A DNA stretch of 51,785 nucleotides from Paenibacillus typhae (GCF_900099765.1 NZ_FNDX01000012.1:88660-140444); one strand, 5' to 3'; positions 17,936 to 27,364 are shown, counted from the first letter of the stretch. Numbers and translations: made by a program. Notes: a model not told the origin generated them from the sequence alone.

Positions 17936-18235
17936 TGGATTGCGGGATCATAAGCACAAAAGCGGAAATGAGCAGCAGCAGACAGCCCCAGTAAGCGTGA
18001 CGGTAACCGAGCAGCAGGGCCGCTGCCCCGCCTGCCAGACTGCCGAACAGTCTGCCCAGTGTAGACGCATTAGTATATAGGGTTAAAGCATAACCGGGCA
18101 GATCTGGCAGAAGATCCTGTATATAGCTGATGCGGCCGCCGAAATCACCGCTACGAAAAAGGCCAGCAGTGTCTGTCCGGCAATAATCTGCCATAGCCCG
18201 TCCGAGCACAAAACCAGCACATAACCAGACGGAAT
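17916..18235 (-). pseudogene. Frameshifted fragment of SetA/SetB-like MFS sugar efflux transporter
   Basis: The 17916-18209 frame reads ISYIQDLLPDLPG and LTLYTNASTLGRLFGSLAGG, closely like the last third of SetA/SetB sugar efflux proteins (FQDLMPG...TLYTNTSRVG). Just upstream the transporter sequence continues in another frame (LWQIIAGQTLLAFFVAVISAA), so a frameshift lies near 18140. The first two thirds of the gene are absent. Its end overlaps the receiver remnant, so both are leftovers of a larger deletion. No working start or ribosome site is present. Confidence 0.65.
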
Positions 18236-18284
18236 GAAATCTCTAATTTTGCACTGATTTTTCCGTCAATTGTTCAGGTGTTTA

Positions 18285-18298
18285 TGAAAGCGGTTATC
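18285..18298. promoter_or_regulatory. cre-like site 1 upstream of GH3 gene
   Basis: TGAAAGCGGTTATC matches 12 of 14 consensus positions. It lies 32 bp from a perfect second site, overlapping the expected promoter (possible -10 TATGAT at 18303). Confidence 0.5.
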
Positions 18299-18316
18299 TT
18301 TTATGATTAAATAGGA

Positions 18317-18330
18317 TGTAACCGTTATCA
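18317..18330. promoter_or_regulatory. Perfect cre site upstream of GH3 gene
   Basis: TGTAACCGTTATCA fits every position of TGWAANCGNTNWCA. It is 25 bp before the start codon, a place where CcpA would block transcription when glucose is present. Confidence 0.7.
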
Positions 18331-18354
18331 TAAAGAGCTGAGGAGTGACTATGG

Positions 18355-21177
18355 ATGGAAACCGCGACATATCCTTTCCAGCAGACCGGACTGCCGCTTA
18401 ATGAACGTGTGCAGGATCTGCTGTCCCGATTGACTTTGGATGAAAAAGTAAGCTTGATTCCGCAATATCAGGCGGAGATTGAGCGTTTGGGCATAGGTGC
18501 CTATAAGCACGGTACGGAAGGAGCGCACGGCATTTCCTGGCTGGGCAAAGCCACCTCTTTTCCGCAGCCTGTCGGACTGGCCTGCACCTGGAATCCCGAG
18601 CTGCTGAAGCAAGTCGGCTCGGCGATCGGCGATGAAGCAAGAGCTTTTTATAAAAAGAATCCGACTGTAAACGGACTGACCCTCTGGGCGCCGACGGTGG
18701 ATATGGAGCGCGACCCGCGCTGGGGGCGTACAGAGGAAGCCTATGGGGAAGACCCTGAACTGACCGGTCAGCTAAGTACTGCCCTGGTCAAAGGAATTCA
18801 GGGCGATCATCCGGTGTACTTGAAAGCGGTAGCAACGCTGAAGCATTTTCTCGGCAACAATAATGAGATTAACCGCGGAGTAGATTCGTCCAGCATTGAC
18901 CCGCGCAATCTGCGTGAATATTATCTGGAAGCCTTCAAGCCTGCCTTCAAGGAAGGCGGGGCGCAGTCAATGATGACCGCCTACAATTCGCTTAATGGTG
19001 TGCCTGTTATTTTACACCCTGCGGTCATGGATGTGGTCAAGGGCGAGTGGGAAATGGACGGGTTCATTGTAAGTGACGCCGGAGATTTGTTCGGTATTGT
19101 AAAAGATCATAAATACTATGAATCGTTTGCCCGGTCGATGGCGGAATCGATCAAAAACGGGATCGACAGCGTAACCGAAGAAACAGCGGAAACGATCAAG
19201 GTCATTCATGAGGCACTGGCTGAGGGCCTGCTCACCGAAGAGGATCTGGACCGTGCGCTGTTCAACACCTTCCGCGTCCGCTTCCGGCTTGGCGAGTTTG
19301 ATCCGGAGGAAGGGAATCCGTATACAGCGATAGACGATTCCGTCATTCTGAGCAAGGCGCACAGTGAGCTGTCACTGGAAGCGGCGAAGCAGTCGATTGT
19401 GCTGCTGAAGAATGAGAATGGCGCACTTCCGCTGAACCGGCAGGAGCTTTCCAAAGTAGCCGTAATCGGACCGCTTGCGGACGAAGCCTTCAGAGACTGG
19501 TATTCCGGCACTTTGGCTTATGGAGTGACTCCACTGCAGGGTGTGACCAAAAAGCTGGCCGGCAAGCAGGTGACCTTTGAAAGCGGCGATGACCGGATTA
19601 TTCTGACCTCGGCTGACGGCGGGCAGGCTGTCGGCATGACCGGCGAAGACGGCAGGCTGGCTGTGCTGTATGATGCTCCGGAGCGCGGGGAATTGTTCCG
19701 CCATACAGCCTGGGGCTGGACCGCCAATACGCTTGAAGCGACAAGCCGCGGGCAGTATGTCACACTGAACGACGCCGGAACCCTTACGGCTTCCGCAGAC
19801 GAAATCTACGGCTGGTATGTGAAGGAATCGCTGAACCTTGTACCTGAGGAAGACGGGACGGTCAGCCTGCACACATGGAACGGCAAGCCGATAACCGTTG
19901 CTTCAGACGGTACGCTTCAATCCGCGGAGCAAGAGGCTGCTGAGGCCAAAGCGCACGCCTTCCGCAAAAACATTGTGGTAAACGGCGTGGATGCTGCGGT
20001 TGCAGCGGCTAAAGATGCAGAGGTTGCGGTTGTATTCGTCGGCAACCATCCGCTGCTCAACGGCAAGGAAGAAATAGACAGACCGGATATCGTACTGCCG
20101 GAAGAACAGGAGAATCTGGTAAAGGCAGTCTACGCAGCTAATCCGAACACGGTCGTAGTTATCGTCGGCAGCTACCCGATTACATCCACCTGGATCGACG
20201 AGCATATCCCGGCCGTGCTGTATACCTCGCACAGCGGACAAGAGCTTGGCAATGCGGTGGCCGAGGTGCTGTTCGGGGGCTACAGCCCGTCCGGCAAGCT
20301 GAATATGACCTGGTTCCGGTCTGTTGACCAGCTTCCGCCGCTGATGGATTACGATATTATCAAGGGCAAAAGAACATATATGTACTTTGACGGCGAGCCG
20401 CTGTATCCGTTCGGCCATGGCCTGAGCTATGCGCAGGTAGCTTACAACGAACTGGTGCTTAAATCCGGTGAGCTTGAGCTTGACGGTACGATCAGCCTTG
20501 AGGTAGAGCTGGAGAACGCCGGTGCAGTGGACGGAGACGAGGTTGTCCAGTTGTATGTGCAGTCGCTGTCAACCCGGATCAAACGTCCGCTCAAGCAATT
20601 GAAGGGATTCAAGAAGGTTAGACTGGCGGCAGGAGACAAGCAGACGGTTGCCTTTTCCCTTCCTGTCTCTGAGCTGTCCTTCTGGGATGTAACCCGGGAA
20701 CAGTACTGCGTGGAGGACGGAGAGTACAATATCCTGATTGGACGTTCCTCCGGCGACATCAAGCTGTCCGCGAAGATCAGAGTACACGGTGAGGTGGTGC
20801 CGGCCCGTAATCTGTATCTTCCGGTAAAAGCGGAGAATTATGACGATTACGAAGCTGTTTACCTTGATGAGTGTAAAGCAGGCGGGTCATCGGTTCATCC
20901 GGTACAAGACGGCGCCTGGATCGGCTTCCATAACGTGCAGCTTGCGGAAGGAGCGGCGGGAGTTGAAGCATTGGTATCCTCTAGCTGCGGCGGCAGCATA
21001 GAGGTGAGAACCGGCAGTCCGGCAGGCAAGCTGGCCGCAACGCTGGAGGTACCGGCGGGCGGACAGCAGGAATGGAATACTCTGACTGCCGATGCAGAAA
21101 TAGATGCCGGCACAGCTGATGTGTTCCTTGTCTTTACGGGTGAAGTTCTGTTCAGCCGCTTCCGGTTTACAGTATAA
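18355..21177 (+). CDS. GH3 beta-glycosidase (glucosidase/xylosidase-like) with CBM6-like C-terminus
   Basis: A 940-residue cytoplasmic enzyme without signal peptide. The GH3 N-domain shows KHFLGNN (K163, H164) and nucleophile D241 in VSDAGD. The GH3 C-domain begins near 345 and is split by an insert of about 130 residues (roughly 400-530) of beta-rich, fascin-like or PA14-like character. A fibronectin-III-like domain follows (LYVQSLSTRIKRPLKQLKGF). The last about 120 residues (AENYDDYEAV...FRFTV) resemble a CBM6/36 jelly roll. Substrate is likely a beta-glucoside or xyloside. ATG behind GAGGAG; two cre sites upstream. Confidence 0.88.
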   Translation: METATYPFQQTGLPLNERVQDLLSRLTLDEKVSLIPQYQAEIERLGIGAYKHGTEGAHGISWLGKATSFPQPVGLACTWNPELLKQVGSAIGDEARAFYKKNPTVNGLTLWAPTVDMERDPRWGRTEEAYGEDPELTGQLSTALVKGIQGDHPVYLKAVATLKHFLGNNNEINRGVDSSSIDPRNLREYYLEAFKPAFKEGGAQSMMTAYNSLNGVPVILHPAVMDVVKGEWEMDGFIVSDAGDLFGIVKDHKYYESFARSMAESIKNGIDSVTEETAETIKVIHEALAEGLLTEEDLDRALFNTFRVRFRLGEFDPEEGNPYTAIDDSVILSKAHSELSLEAAKQSIVLLKNENGALPLNRQELSKVAVIGPLADEAFRDWYSGTLAYGVTPLQGVTKKLAGKQVTFESGDDRIILTSADGGQAVGMTGEDGRLAVLYDAPERGELFRHTAWGWTANTLEATSRGQYVTLNDAGTLTASADEIYGWYVKESLNLVPEEDGTVSLHTWNGKPITVASDGTLQSAEQEAAEAKAHAFRKNIVVNGVDAAVAAAKDAEVAVVFVGNHPLLNGKEEIDRPDIVLPEEQENLVKAVYAANPNTVVVIVGSYPITSTWIDEHIPAVLYTSHSGQELGNAVAEVLFGGYSPSGKLNMTWFRSVDQLPPLMDYDIIKGKRTYMYFDGEPLYPFGHGLSYAQVAYNELVLKSGELELDGTISLEVELENAGAVDGDEVVQLYVQSLSTRIKRPLKQLKGFKKVRLAAGDKQTVAFSLPVSELSFWDVTREQYCVEDGEYNILIGRSSGDIKLSAKIRVHGEVVPARNLYLPVKAENYDDYEAVYLDECKAGGSSVHPVQDGAWIGFHNVQLAEGAAGVEALVSSSCGGSIEVRTGSPAGKLAATLEVPAGGQQEWNTLTADAEIDAGTADVFLVFTGEVLFSRFRFTV

Positions 21178-21221
21178 ATGCGCGGCAGTGAAGGTTCAGG
21201 AGAAGATGAATAAGTAAGGCG

Positions 21222-21263
21222 AAGCCCCGCAAATTCTGCTAGTCAGAATGGCGGGGCTTTTTG
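21222..21263 (+). terminator. Terminator after GH3 gene
   Basis: AAGCCCCGC and ATTCTG pair with CAGAAT and GCGGGGCTT around a short loop, followed by TTT. Confidence 0.85.
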
Positions 21264-21349
21264 TATGGTTTGGGATAAAACTCATAGCAGGAAAGGAACA
21301 TATGTTCTAATATTGGCTGGTGGTTACTAATTTTATGGAGCTGATAGAT

Positions 21350-21787
21350 ATGTTGGAACTTATAAATTTTTTACTGGCGGCCAAGAAAGCAACTTATGCC
21401 GGGAAGGGGCCTGAACGCTCACCGTCCCGCCCGGCTTCCCATGACCTGGCATTTGAATGCGGGAATCTGAAATATATAGATACCTATCTGGGGGCTGAAA
21501 GCTTTGCGGGCGAAGAAGCCCTTTGGAAGGATGACAAGCCCTTATGGGCAATGAATTATGCCGGACGTGTTATAGGAGACGGGTTCAGCGGGGATTTTCT
21601 GAAAGAAGCACTGCTACAGGTAACGACAGAGCTGCCGTTCAGAGGACCGGAGCTCTATACCAGTGGGCATTTTACTTATGTCTGCAGAGTGGATGGGGAT
21701 TTCAGCTGGTTCAGCGGTGCTGAAGAAATCCGCGCGGGAGAGACGAAAATTTACGAGTGTCTGTTCCACGGGGGCTTAATTAAATAA
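21350..21787 (+). CDS. DUF5680 family protein
   Basis: A 145-residue soluble protein from the ATG at 21350, which has GGAG nine bases before it; the in-frame GTG at 21320 has no ribosome site. The pattern FLLAAKKATYAG, SRPASHDLAFECGNLKYIDTY, FAGEEALWKDDKPLWAMNYAGRV and YECLFHGGLIK matches what I know as DUF5680. Its function is not established; conserved Trp, Tyr and acidic residues suggest a small ligand-binding fold (inference). It stands alone with its own terminator. Confidence 0.75.
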   Translation: MLELINFLLAAKKATYAGKGPERSPSRPASHDLAFECGNLKYIDTYLGAESFAGEEALWKDDKPLWAMNYAGRVIGDGFSGDFLKEALLQVTTELPFRGPELYTSGHFTYVCRVDGDFSWFSGAEEIRAGETKIYECLFHGGLIK

Positions 21788-21803
21788 AAACATGGGAAAA
21801 ATA

Positions 21804-21843
21804 AACCCGCCAGGCTGTGTAATCACGCAGCCTGACGGGTTAT
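21804..21843. terminator. Bidirectional terminator between convergent genes
   Basis: AACCCGCCAGGCTG pairs with CAGCCTGACGGGTT over a TGTAATCACG loop. A-rich and T-rich flanks would let it serve both the DUF5680 gene and the leftward His-rich gene. Confidence 0.8.
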
Positions 21844-21857
21844 TAATGCTGTCTGTC

Positions 21858-22235
21858 TCAGTCCCCGCCGCCCCCGCCGCCACCGGAATCGCCGCCCCCG
21901 CCGCCTGAATCACCGCCGCTGTGGCCTCCGCTGTCCCATCCCCCGTGACTGCTGTGGCCGCTGTCATGGCTGCTCCAGCCGCTGCCGCCATGGTGATGGT
22001 CATGATGATTAGGATTGTGATGGCTATGATGCCCGTGATGCTTCTGGGTGCTGTCAGGATCATCATTACGGTGAAGATCACTTGTGAACATGTTAGGGTC
22101 CGCTCCGGTAAAGAAATAATGGTCTGATGAGCTGCTGCTTCCCCCGCGGCCGTTGCCTCTGTTTCTATTATTACGTGCCGCAGCCTGAGCAATGATAATC
22201 AAAAAAACGCCGGCAAAAATAATTCCTATAACCAA
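21858..22235 (-). CDS. Small membrane protein with His-, Ser- and Gly-rich tail
   Basis: 125 residues from a TTG start with AAAAAAGGAGCGG ten bases upstream. Residues 1-17 are one hydrophobic helix (VIGIIFAGVFLIIIAQA). An Arg/Asn-rich turn and a Ser run follow, then a cluster of about 13 His in some 20 residues near 66-85, and a Gly/Asp/Ser tail ending in GGGGGGGD. The His cluster could bind zinc, nickel or copper (inference). Low-complexity tails like this also occur in TPM-domain-linked membrane proteins. I recognise no family. The single gene has its own ribosome site and terminator, so it is probably real. Confidence 0.65.
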   Translation of the reverse strand: MVIGIIFAGVFLIIIAQAAARNNRNRGNGRGGSSSSSDHYFFTGADPNMFTSDLHRNDDPDSTQKHHGHHSHHNPNHHDHHHGGSGWSSHDSGHSSHGGWDSGGHSGGDSGGGGGDSGGGGGGGD

Positions 22236-22328
22236 CCTGATTCCGCTCCTTTTTTAGGAAGTGAATAAAGAGGACTTCTAAAGCGATCATACCATAATTT
22301 TCAAAATATGTGTGTGACCCGGTTCGGG

Positions 22329-23606
22329 CTAAAAAAAATTCTCCAGATCTTGCCGAAACTGCCGGGGAGTCAGTCCGGTGAATTTTTTAAATACCTTGGT
22401 GAAGTAGCTCTGGTCGTTAAAGTGCAGCCGGGTAGCAATATCCGACAAGGTAATGCCCGGCAGCGTCATCAGGCGTTTGGCTTCCTCAATCCGTTCGCGC
22501 TGAATATAGTCGCTTACGGCCAGTCCGGTTTCTTTCTTGAACAGGTGGGACAGATAGCTAGGGTTTAGTCCGGCAATTTCCGCGAGCCTGCCCAGTGTAA
22601 TTTCCTCGTACAAATGGTTAAAAATATAATTCTGGCACAGGGCAGACATGCGGGAATGCTTCGATCTGCGGTTATCACGGACCCGGTCGGCGAAATCGCA
22701 CAGTGCGGCAGTCTGGGCGCGGTCCACAGCCGGAATATCATTTAGCTCCTCGATGTGCTGGATGTGAAAATCACTGAGGGTATAGGCAATCTCCCAGAAC
22801 AAACCGCCCTCGATCGCTGCCCGGGTCGCCAGGGTGATGGAGGAGACAGCCAGGTTTTTTTTGCTGCGCAGCCGGCTTTTTTTGGACAGCAGGCCGAATC
22901 TTTCTTCGGAAAAAGCCGCCTGGCTCGCCAGCAGCCCCTCCTTATCCCCGGCTGCAATAAAACGGAACATTTCGCGCTCCAGCATCGGGTCATGATGCAG
23001 CCACTCATTCTCCCGCCGGTAAGAAAGGTCAAGATCCGGCCCGTCACCGGCATATTCTGCTGACTGCTGAACCGGGGCAGCCAGCAGCAGGTCGGTAACC
23101 GACAGTTCTTCGCCGGTTACCAGCGTGTGCAGCAGGAGAGCCGCGTGGTACCACCGCGTCCGGCTTAGCACCGGCAGGCTGCGGTAATATTGTAGCCAGC
23201 GCTCCTGCTGGCTTGGAGCAAGGTTATAATCACGCATCAGGTCCGCCGCGTTATCCCCGGTAATGGGTGCCGATAGAACAGGCCCGATAATAACTGTTCC
23301 GGAGGAGTTGGGCTGCCCGTCAGGGAGCCTGAGCAGAATGAACTGCTCCAGGAAACCTGTCGTATACAGTTGCGGGAGAGATGAAACGCCGCAGCCCTGC
23401 ACCCCGGTCTGCTGGGCTGCGTGGTCCGTAACCTCAGCAAGCAGACTCCCGCTTCCCTGAAGCGGTGTCCGGCACTCAAAGGACGCGGGCAGGGCCAGAT
23501 GTACACTGCCGCCGGTATCCAGCCAGAATACCGGAATACGGTAAGCCTCATAGATCAGCTTACAGATATAGGAAATTCGTCCCGTACCCTCTATACGTCC
23601 AAGCAT
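22329..23606 (-). CDS. AraC-family transcription regulator
   Basis: 425 residues from the ATG at 23606, which has AAAGGAGGAGAACTT upstream; the frame stays open 55 codons further without a ribosome site. The N-terminal half is a ligand-sensing region (ISYICKLIYEAYRIPVFWLDTGG at the start) of the kind seen in Bacillota AraC regulators. Two helix-turn-helix units fill about 325-425 (LGRLAEIAGLNPSYLSHLFKK; LSDIATRLHFNDQSYFTKVFKK), ending FTGLTPRQFRQ. It is divergent from a GH3 gene, with paired direct repeats between, so it most likely controls that gene and itself. Confidence 0.9.
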   Translation of the reverse strand: MLGRIEGTGRISYICKLIYEAYRIPVFWLDTGGSVHLALPASFECRTPLQGSGSLLAEVTDHAAQQTGVQGCGVSSLPQLYTTGFLEQFILLRLPDGQPNSSGTVIIGPVLSAPITGDNAADLMRDYNLAPSQQERWLQYYRSLPVLSRTRWYHAALLLHTLVTGEELSVTDLLLAAPVQQSAEYAGDGPDLDLSYRRENEWLHHDPMLEREMFRFIAAGDKEGLLASQAAFSEERFGLLSKKSRLRSKKNLAVSSITLATRAAIEGGLFWEIAYTLSDFHIQHIEELNDIPAVDRAQTAALCDFADRVRDNRRSKHSRMSALCQNYIFNHLYEEITLGRLAEIAGLNPSYLSHLFKKETGLAVSDYIQRERIEEAKRLMTLPGITLSDIATRLHFNDQSYFTKVFKKFTGLTPRQFRQDLENFF

Positions 23607-23629
23607 AAGTTCTCCTCCTTTATCCCAAA

Positions 23630-23664
23630 GAAAATACCACAAAACAAATGAAAATACCATAAAA
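23630..23664. promoter_or_regulatory. Direct-repeat operator between AraC regulator and GH3 gene
   Basis: GAAAATACCACAAAA at 23630 recurs as GAAAATACCATAAAA at 23650, exactly 20 bp on, or about two helix turns. This is the usual layout of an AraC dimer site. It lies 60-95 bp before the GH3 start and just before the regulator start. Confidence 0.7.
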
Positions 23665-23723
23665 GCACAGTGGATTTCGTTAAAATAATGATCAAGAAAA
23701 CGCATACTTGGGAGGCTGACATA

Positions 23724-26009
23724 GTGACAAAAGCGAAGACTACGACCCATATCCGCGATCTGATCGCACAAATGACGCTGGAAGAAAAGGCCGGGCTCTG
23801 CTCAGGGCTGGATTTCTGGAATACAAAAGGGATTGAACGGCTTGGGATTCCTTCCGTGATGGTAACGGACGGGCCGCACGGCTTGCGGAAGCAGCAGGGA
23901 AGCGCGGATCATCTGGGTCTGCACAACAGTGTGCCGGCAACCTGTTTTCCTTCGGCGGCAGGCCTTGCCTCTACCTGGGACCGTGATTTAATTACACAGG
24001 TTGGTGAAGCGCTCGGAGCAGAGTGCCAGGCGGAGAATGTAGCTGTGCTGCTCGGTCCGGGGAACAATATCAAGCGTTCGCCGCTGAACGGTCGGAATTT
24101 TGAATATTTTTCAGAAGACCCGTTTTTGGCCTCAGAGCTGGCTGCAAGTCATGTCCGTGGTGTACAGAGCCAGGGCGTCGGAACGTCGCTCAAGCATTTT
24201 GCCGCCAACAATCAGGAGCACCGCAGAATGTCAATCGATGCCGTCATTGATGAGCGGACCCTGCGTGAGATCTATTTGGCCAGCTTTGAAGGAACTGTCA
24301 AGCAGAGTCAGCCCTGGAGCGTAATGTGCTCCTACAATCAGGTGAACGGTGAGTTTGCTTCCGAGAGCGAAAAACTGTTGACGAAGGTGCTTCGCGACGA
24401 ATGGGGGTTTGAAGGCTTTGTAGTATCCGACTGGGGCGCGGTGAATGAGCGGGTGAAGGCGCTGCAGGCCGGGTTGGAGCTGGAAATGCCTGCAAGCAAC
24501 GGGATCGGAGATGCCAAAATTGTAGCCGCTGTAAATAGCGGCGAGCTGCCGGTGGAGACGCTGGATAAGGCTGTAGAACGGCTGCTGTCCTTTGTTTTCA
24601 AAAGTGTGGAGAGCCGCAAGGAGAACGCCTCGTTCGATAAGGAGCGTCACCATGCACTCGCACGTCAGGTTGCGCGGGAGAGTATGGTGCTGCTGAGAAA
24701 TGAAGGGGGCATTCTGCCGCTGGCGAAGAGCGGAACGATCGCCATTATCGGCGAATTTGCCAAAAAACCGCGCTATCAGGGCGGCGGCAGCTCGCATGTG
24801 AATCCGACAAAGCTGGATGATGCATTTGCCGAGATGCAGGCGGTTGCCGGAGCTTCTGCCAGCTTCCTGTATGCACAGGGGTATGAGCTTGAAAGCGATG
24901 AGGTCAATGAGCATCTGCTGAAAGAGGCGCAGGACATAGCGGGGCAGGCGGATGCTGCTGTGCTTTTCCTCGGACTGCCTGACAGATACGAGTCGGAAGG
25001 CTATGACCGCAGCCATCTTTCGCTTCCAGCCAGCCATAAGGCGCTGATTGATGCGGTAGCCGAGGTTCAGGGGAAAGTTATCGTTGTGCTGAGCAACGGG
25101 TCCCCTGTGGAAATGCCTTGGCTATCCAAAACCAAAGCGGTGCTGGAGGGATATCTGGGCGGACAGGCCTTTGGCGGCGCAGTCGCCGATCTTCTCTTTG
25201 GTGTCGTAAGCCCAAGCGGCAAGCTGGCCGAGACGTTCCCGCAGAAGCTGAGCGACAACCCGTCGTTCCTGAACTTCCCGGGGGAAGGGGACAGAGTAGA
25301 GTACAAGGAGGGGCTGTTTGTCGGCTACCGTTATTATGATAAAAAAGAGATCGAGCCGCTGTTCCCGTTCGGCTTCGGACTGAGCTATACCAGCTTTGAG
25401 TATAGCAATCTGCTGTTGAATAAACGAAGTGTTCAGGATACTGAGACAGTAGAGGTTACAGTAACCGTGAAAAACACCGGAACTGTAGCCGGGAAAGAAA
25501 CCGTACAGCTCTATGTCAGCGATGTGGAGAGCAGTGTGATCCGTCCGCTGCAGGAGCTGAAAGGCTTCACCAAAATAGCGCTCCAGCCGGGTGAAGCGCA
25601 GGAAGTTACATTTACATTGGATAAGCGTTCGTTCGCCTATTATGATGTGAAGCTGGGAGACTGGCGTGTAGAGAGCGGGGAGTTTACGGTTGCCGTGGCT
25701 GCTTCTTCACGTGACGTCCGTCTCACCGCCCCGCTGGAAGTTATCTCGACTACAAAGACGGCAGCCAACTACCACCGTAACACTACAGTGGGGGATTTGC
25801 TGGCCAATCCGCTGACCGCTGACAAGGCGAAGCACTACAGCAGCATCTTCGGTCTGGAGAGTGCGATGGAGGACAATCCGGAGATGTTCCTCGCGATGAT
25901 GAAATATATGCCGCTGCGCGCACTGGTCAACTTCGGACAAGGCAAGTATACCGAGGAGAATCTCGCCGATGATCTGCGTGAGCTAAACGCGCTGGCCGGA
26001 CAGGAATAA
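23724..26009 (+). CDS. GH3 beta-glucosidase
   Basis: 761 residues from a GTG that has GGAGG eight bases upstream; the ATG at 23670 lies in the operator region. No signal peptide. The N-domain has [10 protein letters not shown] near 48-57, [32 protein letters not shown] near 157-165 and nucleophile D236 in VVSDWGAV. The C-domain carries the [10 protein letters not shown] block and a fibronectin-III-like region ([20 protein letters not shown]). A tail of about 90 residues ends in a helical [19 protein letters not shown] segment found in many such enzymes. It probably hydrolyses imported beta-glucosides and is controlled by the divergent AraC protein. Confidence 0.9.
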   Translation: MTKAKTTTHIRDLIAQMTLEEKAGLCSGLDFWNTKGIERLGIPSVMVTDGPHGLRKQQGSADHLGLHNSVPATCFPSAAGLASTWDRDLITQVGEALGAECQAENVAVLLGPGNNIKRSPLNGRNFEYFSEDPFLASELAASHVRGVQSQGVGTSLKHFAANNQEHRRMSIDAVIDERTLREIYLASFEGTVKQSQPWSVMCSYNQVNGEFASESEKLLTKVLRDEWGFEGFVVSDWGAVNERVKALQAGLELEMPASNGIGDAKIVAAVNSGELPVETLDKAVERLLSFVFKSVESRKENASFDKERHHALARQVARESMVLLRNEGGILPLAKSGTIAIIGEFAKKPRYQGGGSSHVNPTKLDDAFAEMQAVAGASASFLYAQGYELESDEVNEHLLKEAQDIAGQADAAVLFLGLPDRYESEGYDRSHLSLPASHKALIDAVAEVQGKVIVVLSNGSPVEMPWLSKTKAVLEGYLGGQAFGGAVADLLFGVVSPSGKLAETFPQKLSDNPSFLNFPGEGDRVEYKEGLFVGYRYYDKKEIEPLFPFGFGLSYTSFEYSNLLLNKRSVQDTETVEVTVTVKNTGTVAGKETVQLYVSDVESSVIRPLQELKGFTKIALQPGEAQEVTFTLDKRSFAYYDVKLGDWRVESGEFTVAVAASSRDVRLTAPLEVISTTKTAANYHRNTTVGDLLANPLTADKAKHYSSIFGLESAMEDNPEMFLAMMKYMPLRALVNFGQGKYTEENLADDLRELNALAGQE

Positions 26010-26049
26010 ACCGCTTGGGTTTATCTAAAAAGCCGGCAGTAGTTTTATT

Positions 26050-26080
26050 GACCTCGCCCCATTTGGGCGGGTCTTTTTTT
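26050..26080 (+). terminator. Terminator after GH3 gene
   Basis: GACCTCGCCC pairs with GGGCGGGTC across CATTT, followed by TTTTTTT. Confidence 0.85.
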
Positions 26081-26135
26081 GGCGTAGAGATGTTTAGATA
26101 AGTAGGATAGATACCGTCTTTTTGGGAGGAATAGA

Positions 26136-26225
26136 GTGAATAAAGGGATTTTTCCCTTTAATTGGGAGGGAAGTGGCCCGAAGCATAATTACGATAATAC
26201 ACTTAATAACTGTATAAATATGTAA
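26136..26225 (+). CDS. Possible 29-residue peptide
   Basis: A GTG has GGGAGGA seven bases upstream and opens a 29-codon frame (MNKGIFPFNWEGSGPKHNYD...). Its first codons include the perfect inverted repeat TAAAGGGA-TTTT-TCCCTTTA at 26141-26160. I recognise no family, and the hairpin could instead be an isolated structural element. The rest of the gap to the riboswitch shows nothing. Confidence 0.2.
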   Translation: MNKGIFPFNWEGSGPKHNYDNTLNNCINM

Positions 26226-26396
26226 AATAATCACTTTACAATCCGAAGAAAATGCTATGCACTTCCATTGTTCTGAACTTCATTAACCTGAATTACGGGC
26301 CGCTCTGCTATAGCTCCTAATGATTGCTAACGAACAGGGGTTGCTTTCCCGCCTCCATTTTGCTAACATACGATGTAACTTAATCGAATTGGTTTT

Positions 26397-26530
26397 CTAG
26401 GGTTCCGCGGCCGGTAACGGCCGGACTGGTCCGAGAGAAAAAGTCACGGATTCCAGTCCGTGTCTACACGGAGGGATAAAAGCCCGGGAGGTATCGTCAG
26501 TGATGACGGTGGCCTTCCGGGCTTTTATGT
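26397..26530 (+). promoter_or_regulatory. Guanidine-I (ykkC) riboswitch with terminator
   Basis: The conserved aptamer blocks are present in order: CTAGGGTTCCG at 26397, ACTGGTCCGAGAG at 26425, an ACACGG near 26466 and GGGATAAAAGCCCGGGAG near 26473. The last block can instead pair with CCGGGCTTTTAT at 26517-26528 to make a terminator stem, which ligand binding would prevent. Guanidinium would thus switch on the two SMR genes that begin 50 bp later. Confidence 0.93.
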
Positions 26531-26582
26531 TGCCGGCGGAAGGTCTGGATTAAGAACTCAGCAAAGCGGGAGGAGAAAAGAG

Positions 26583-26939
26583 ATGAGCAAGAGCAGTAAG
26601 GCATGGCTGAAAATCGTAGGCGCCGCCTGTTTTGAGGTAGTGTGGGTGATCGGACTGAAGCATGCAGCGGCACCATGGGAATGGGGCGTTACGGTATTGG
26701 CTATTATTATCAGCTTTTATGTTCTGATCTCTGCAAGCAGCAGACTGCCGGCAGGGACGGTATATGCTGTATTTGTCGGACTGGGAACGGCCGGAACTGT
26801 CCTCGCGGATATGATCTGGTTCGGGCAGCCGTTTCAGCTGGTCAAGGTACTCTTGATCGTACTGCTGCTGGCCGGTGTTATCGGACTCAAGCTGGCTACC
26901 AAGGACAATGCGAAGAAGCAGATAAAGGAGGCCTCGTAA
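26583..26939 (+). CDS. Guanidinium exporter SMR subunit (first of a pair)
   Basis: 118 residues, four membrane helices, small multidrug resistance family. It carries the Gdx/SugE-type block [14 protein letters not shown] with the essential glutamate at 18 in helix 1, used in proton-coupled guanidinium export. The ATG follows GGGAGGAGAAAAG; the open frame extends upstream into the riboswitch but has no ribosome site there. With the next gene it forms a YkkC/YkkD-like pair, likely a heterodimer. The riboswitch supports guanidinium as substrate. Confidence 0.92.
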   Translation: MSKSSKAWLKIVGAACFEVVWVIGLKHAAAPWEWGVTVLAIIISFYVLISASSRLPAGTVYAVFVGLGTAGTVLADMIWFGQPFQLVKVLLIVLLLAGVIGLKLATKDNAKKQIKEAS

Positions 26940-26940
26940 A

Positions 26941-27255
26941 ATGGACTGGATCATGCTGATTGGTGCCGGGCTGTGCGAGATGCTCGGTGTGGGAATGATG
27001 GCCAGGCTGCAGACGCACCGCAACTGGAGGACACTGGCTCTGCTGATGGCGGGCTTCGGTGCCAGCTTTGCACTGTTATCCCTGGCGATGGTGACGCTTC
27101 CCATGGGTACTGCTTATGCAGTGTGGACCGGGATCGGCGCTTCCGGCGGGGCCATTCTTGGCATGATGCTGTATGGAGAATCAAGGGATATGCGGCGGAT
27201 ACTCTGCATTGTGCTGATCCTTGGTGCAGCAGTCGGGCTGAAGCTGGCCGGCTGA
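26941..27255 (+). CDS. Guanidinium exporter SMR subunit (second of a pair)
   Basis: 104 residues, four helices, SMR family. The helix-1 glutamate lies in [16 protein letters not shown] (E13), and the [25 protein letters not shown] block in helix 3 is typical. It starts one base after the stop of the first subunit, so the two are translated together. Paired SMR proteins of this kind usually insert in opposite orientations and work as a heterodimer. Confidence 0.92.
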   Translation: MDWIMLIGAGLCEMLGVGMMARLQTHRNWRTLALLMAGFGASFALLSLAMVTLPMGTAYAVWTGIGASGGAILGMMLYGESRDMRRILCIVLILGAAVGLKLAG

Positions 27256-27364
27256 CCTTAAGCGGCAATATGTTAAAGATTTGGACACCTGTACGATGTT
27301 TCGAACGGAGCAACATGGTAAGTATAGTAAGTATACAATCCATCTGTTAAGGAGACATCGGCAT

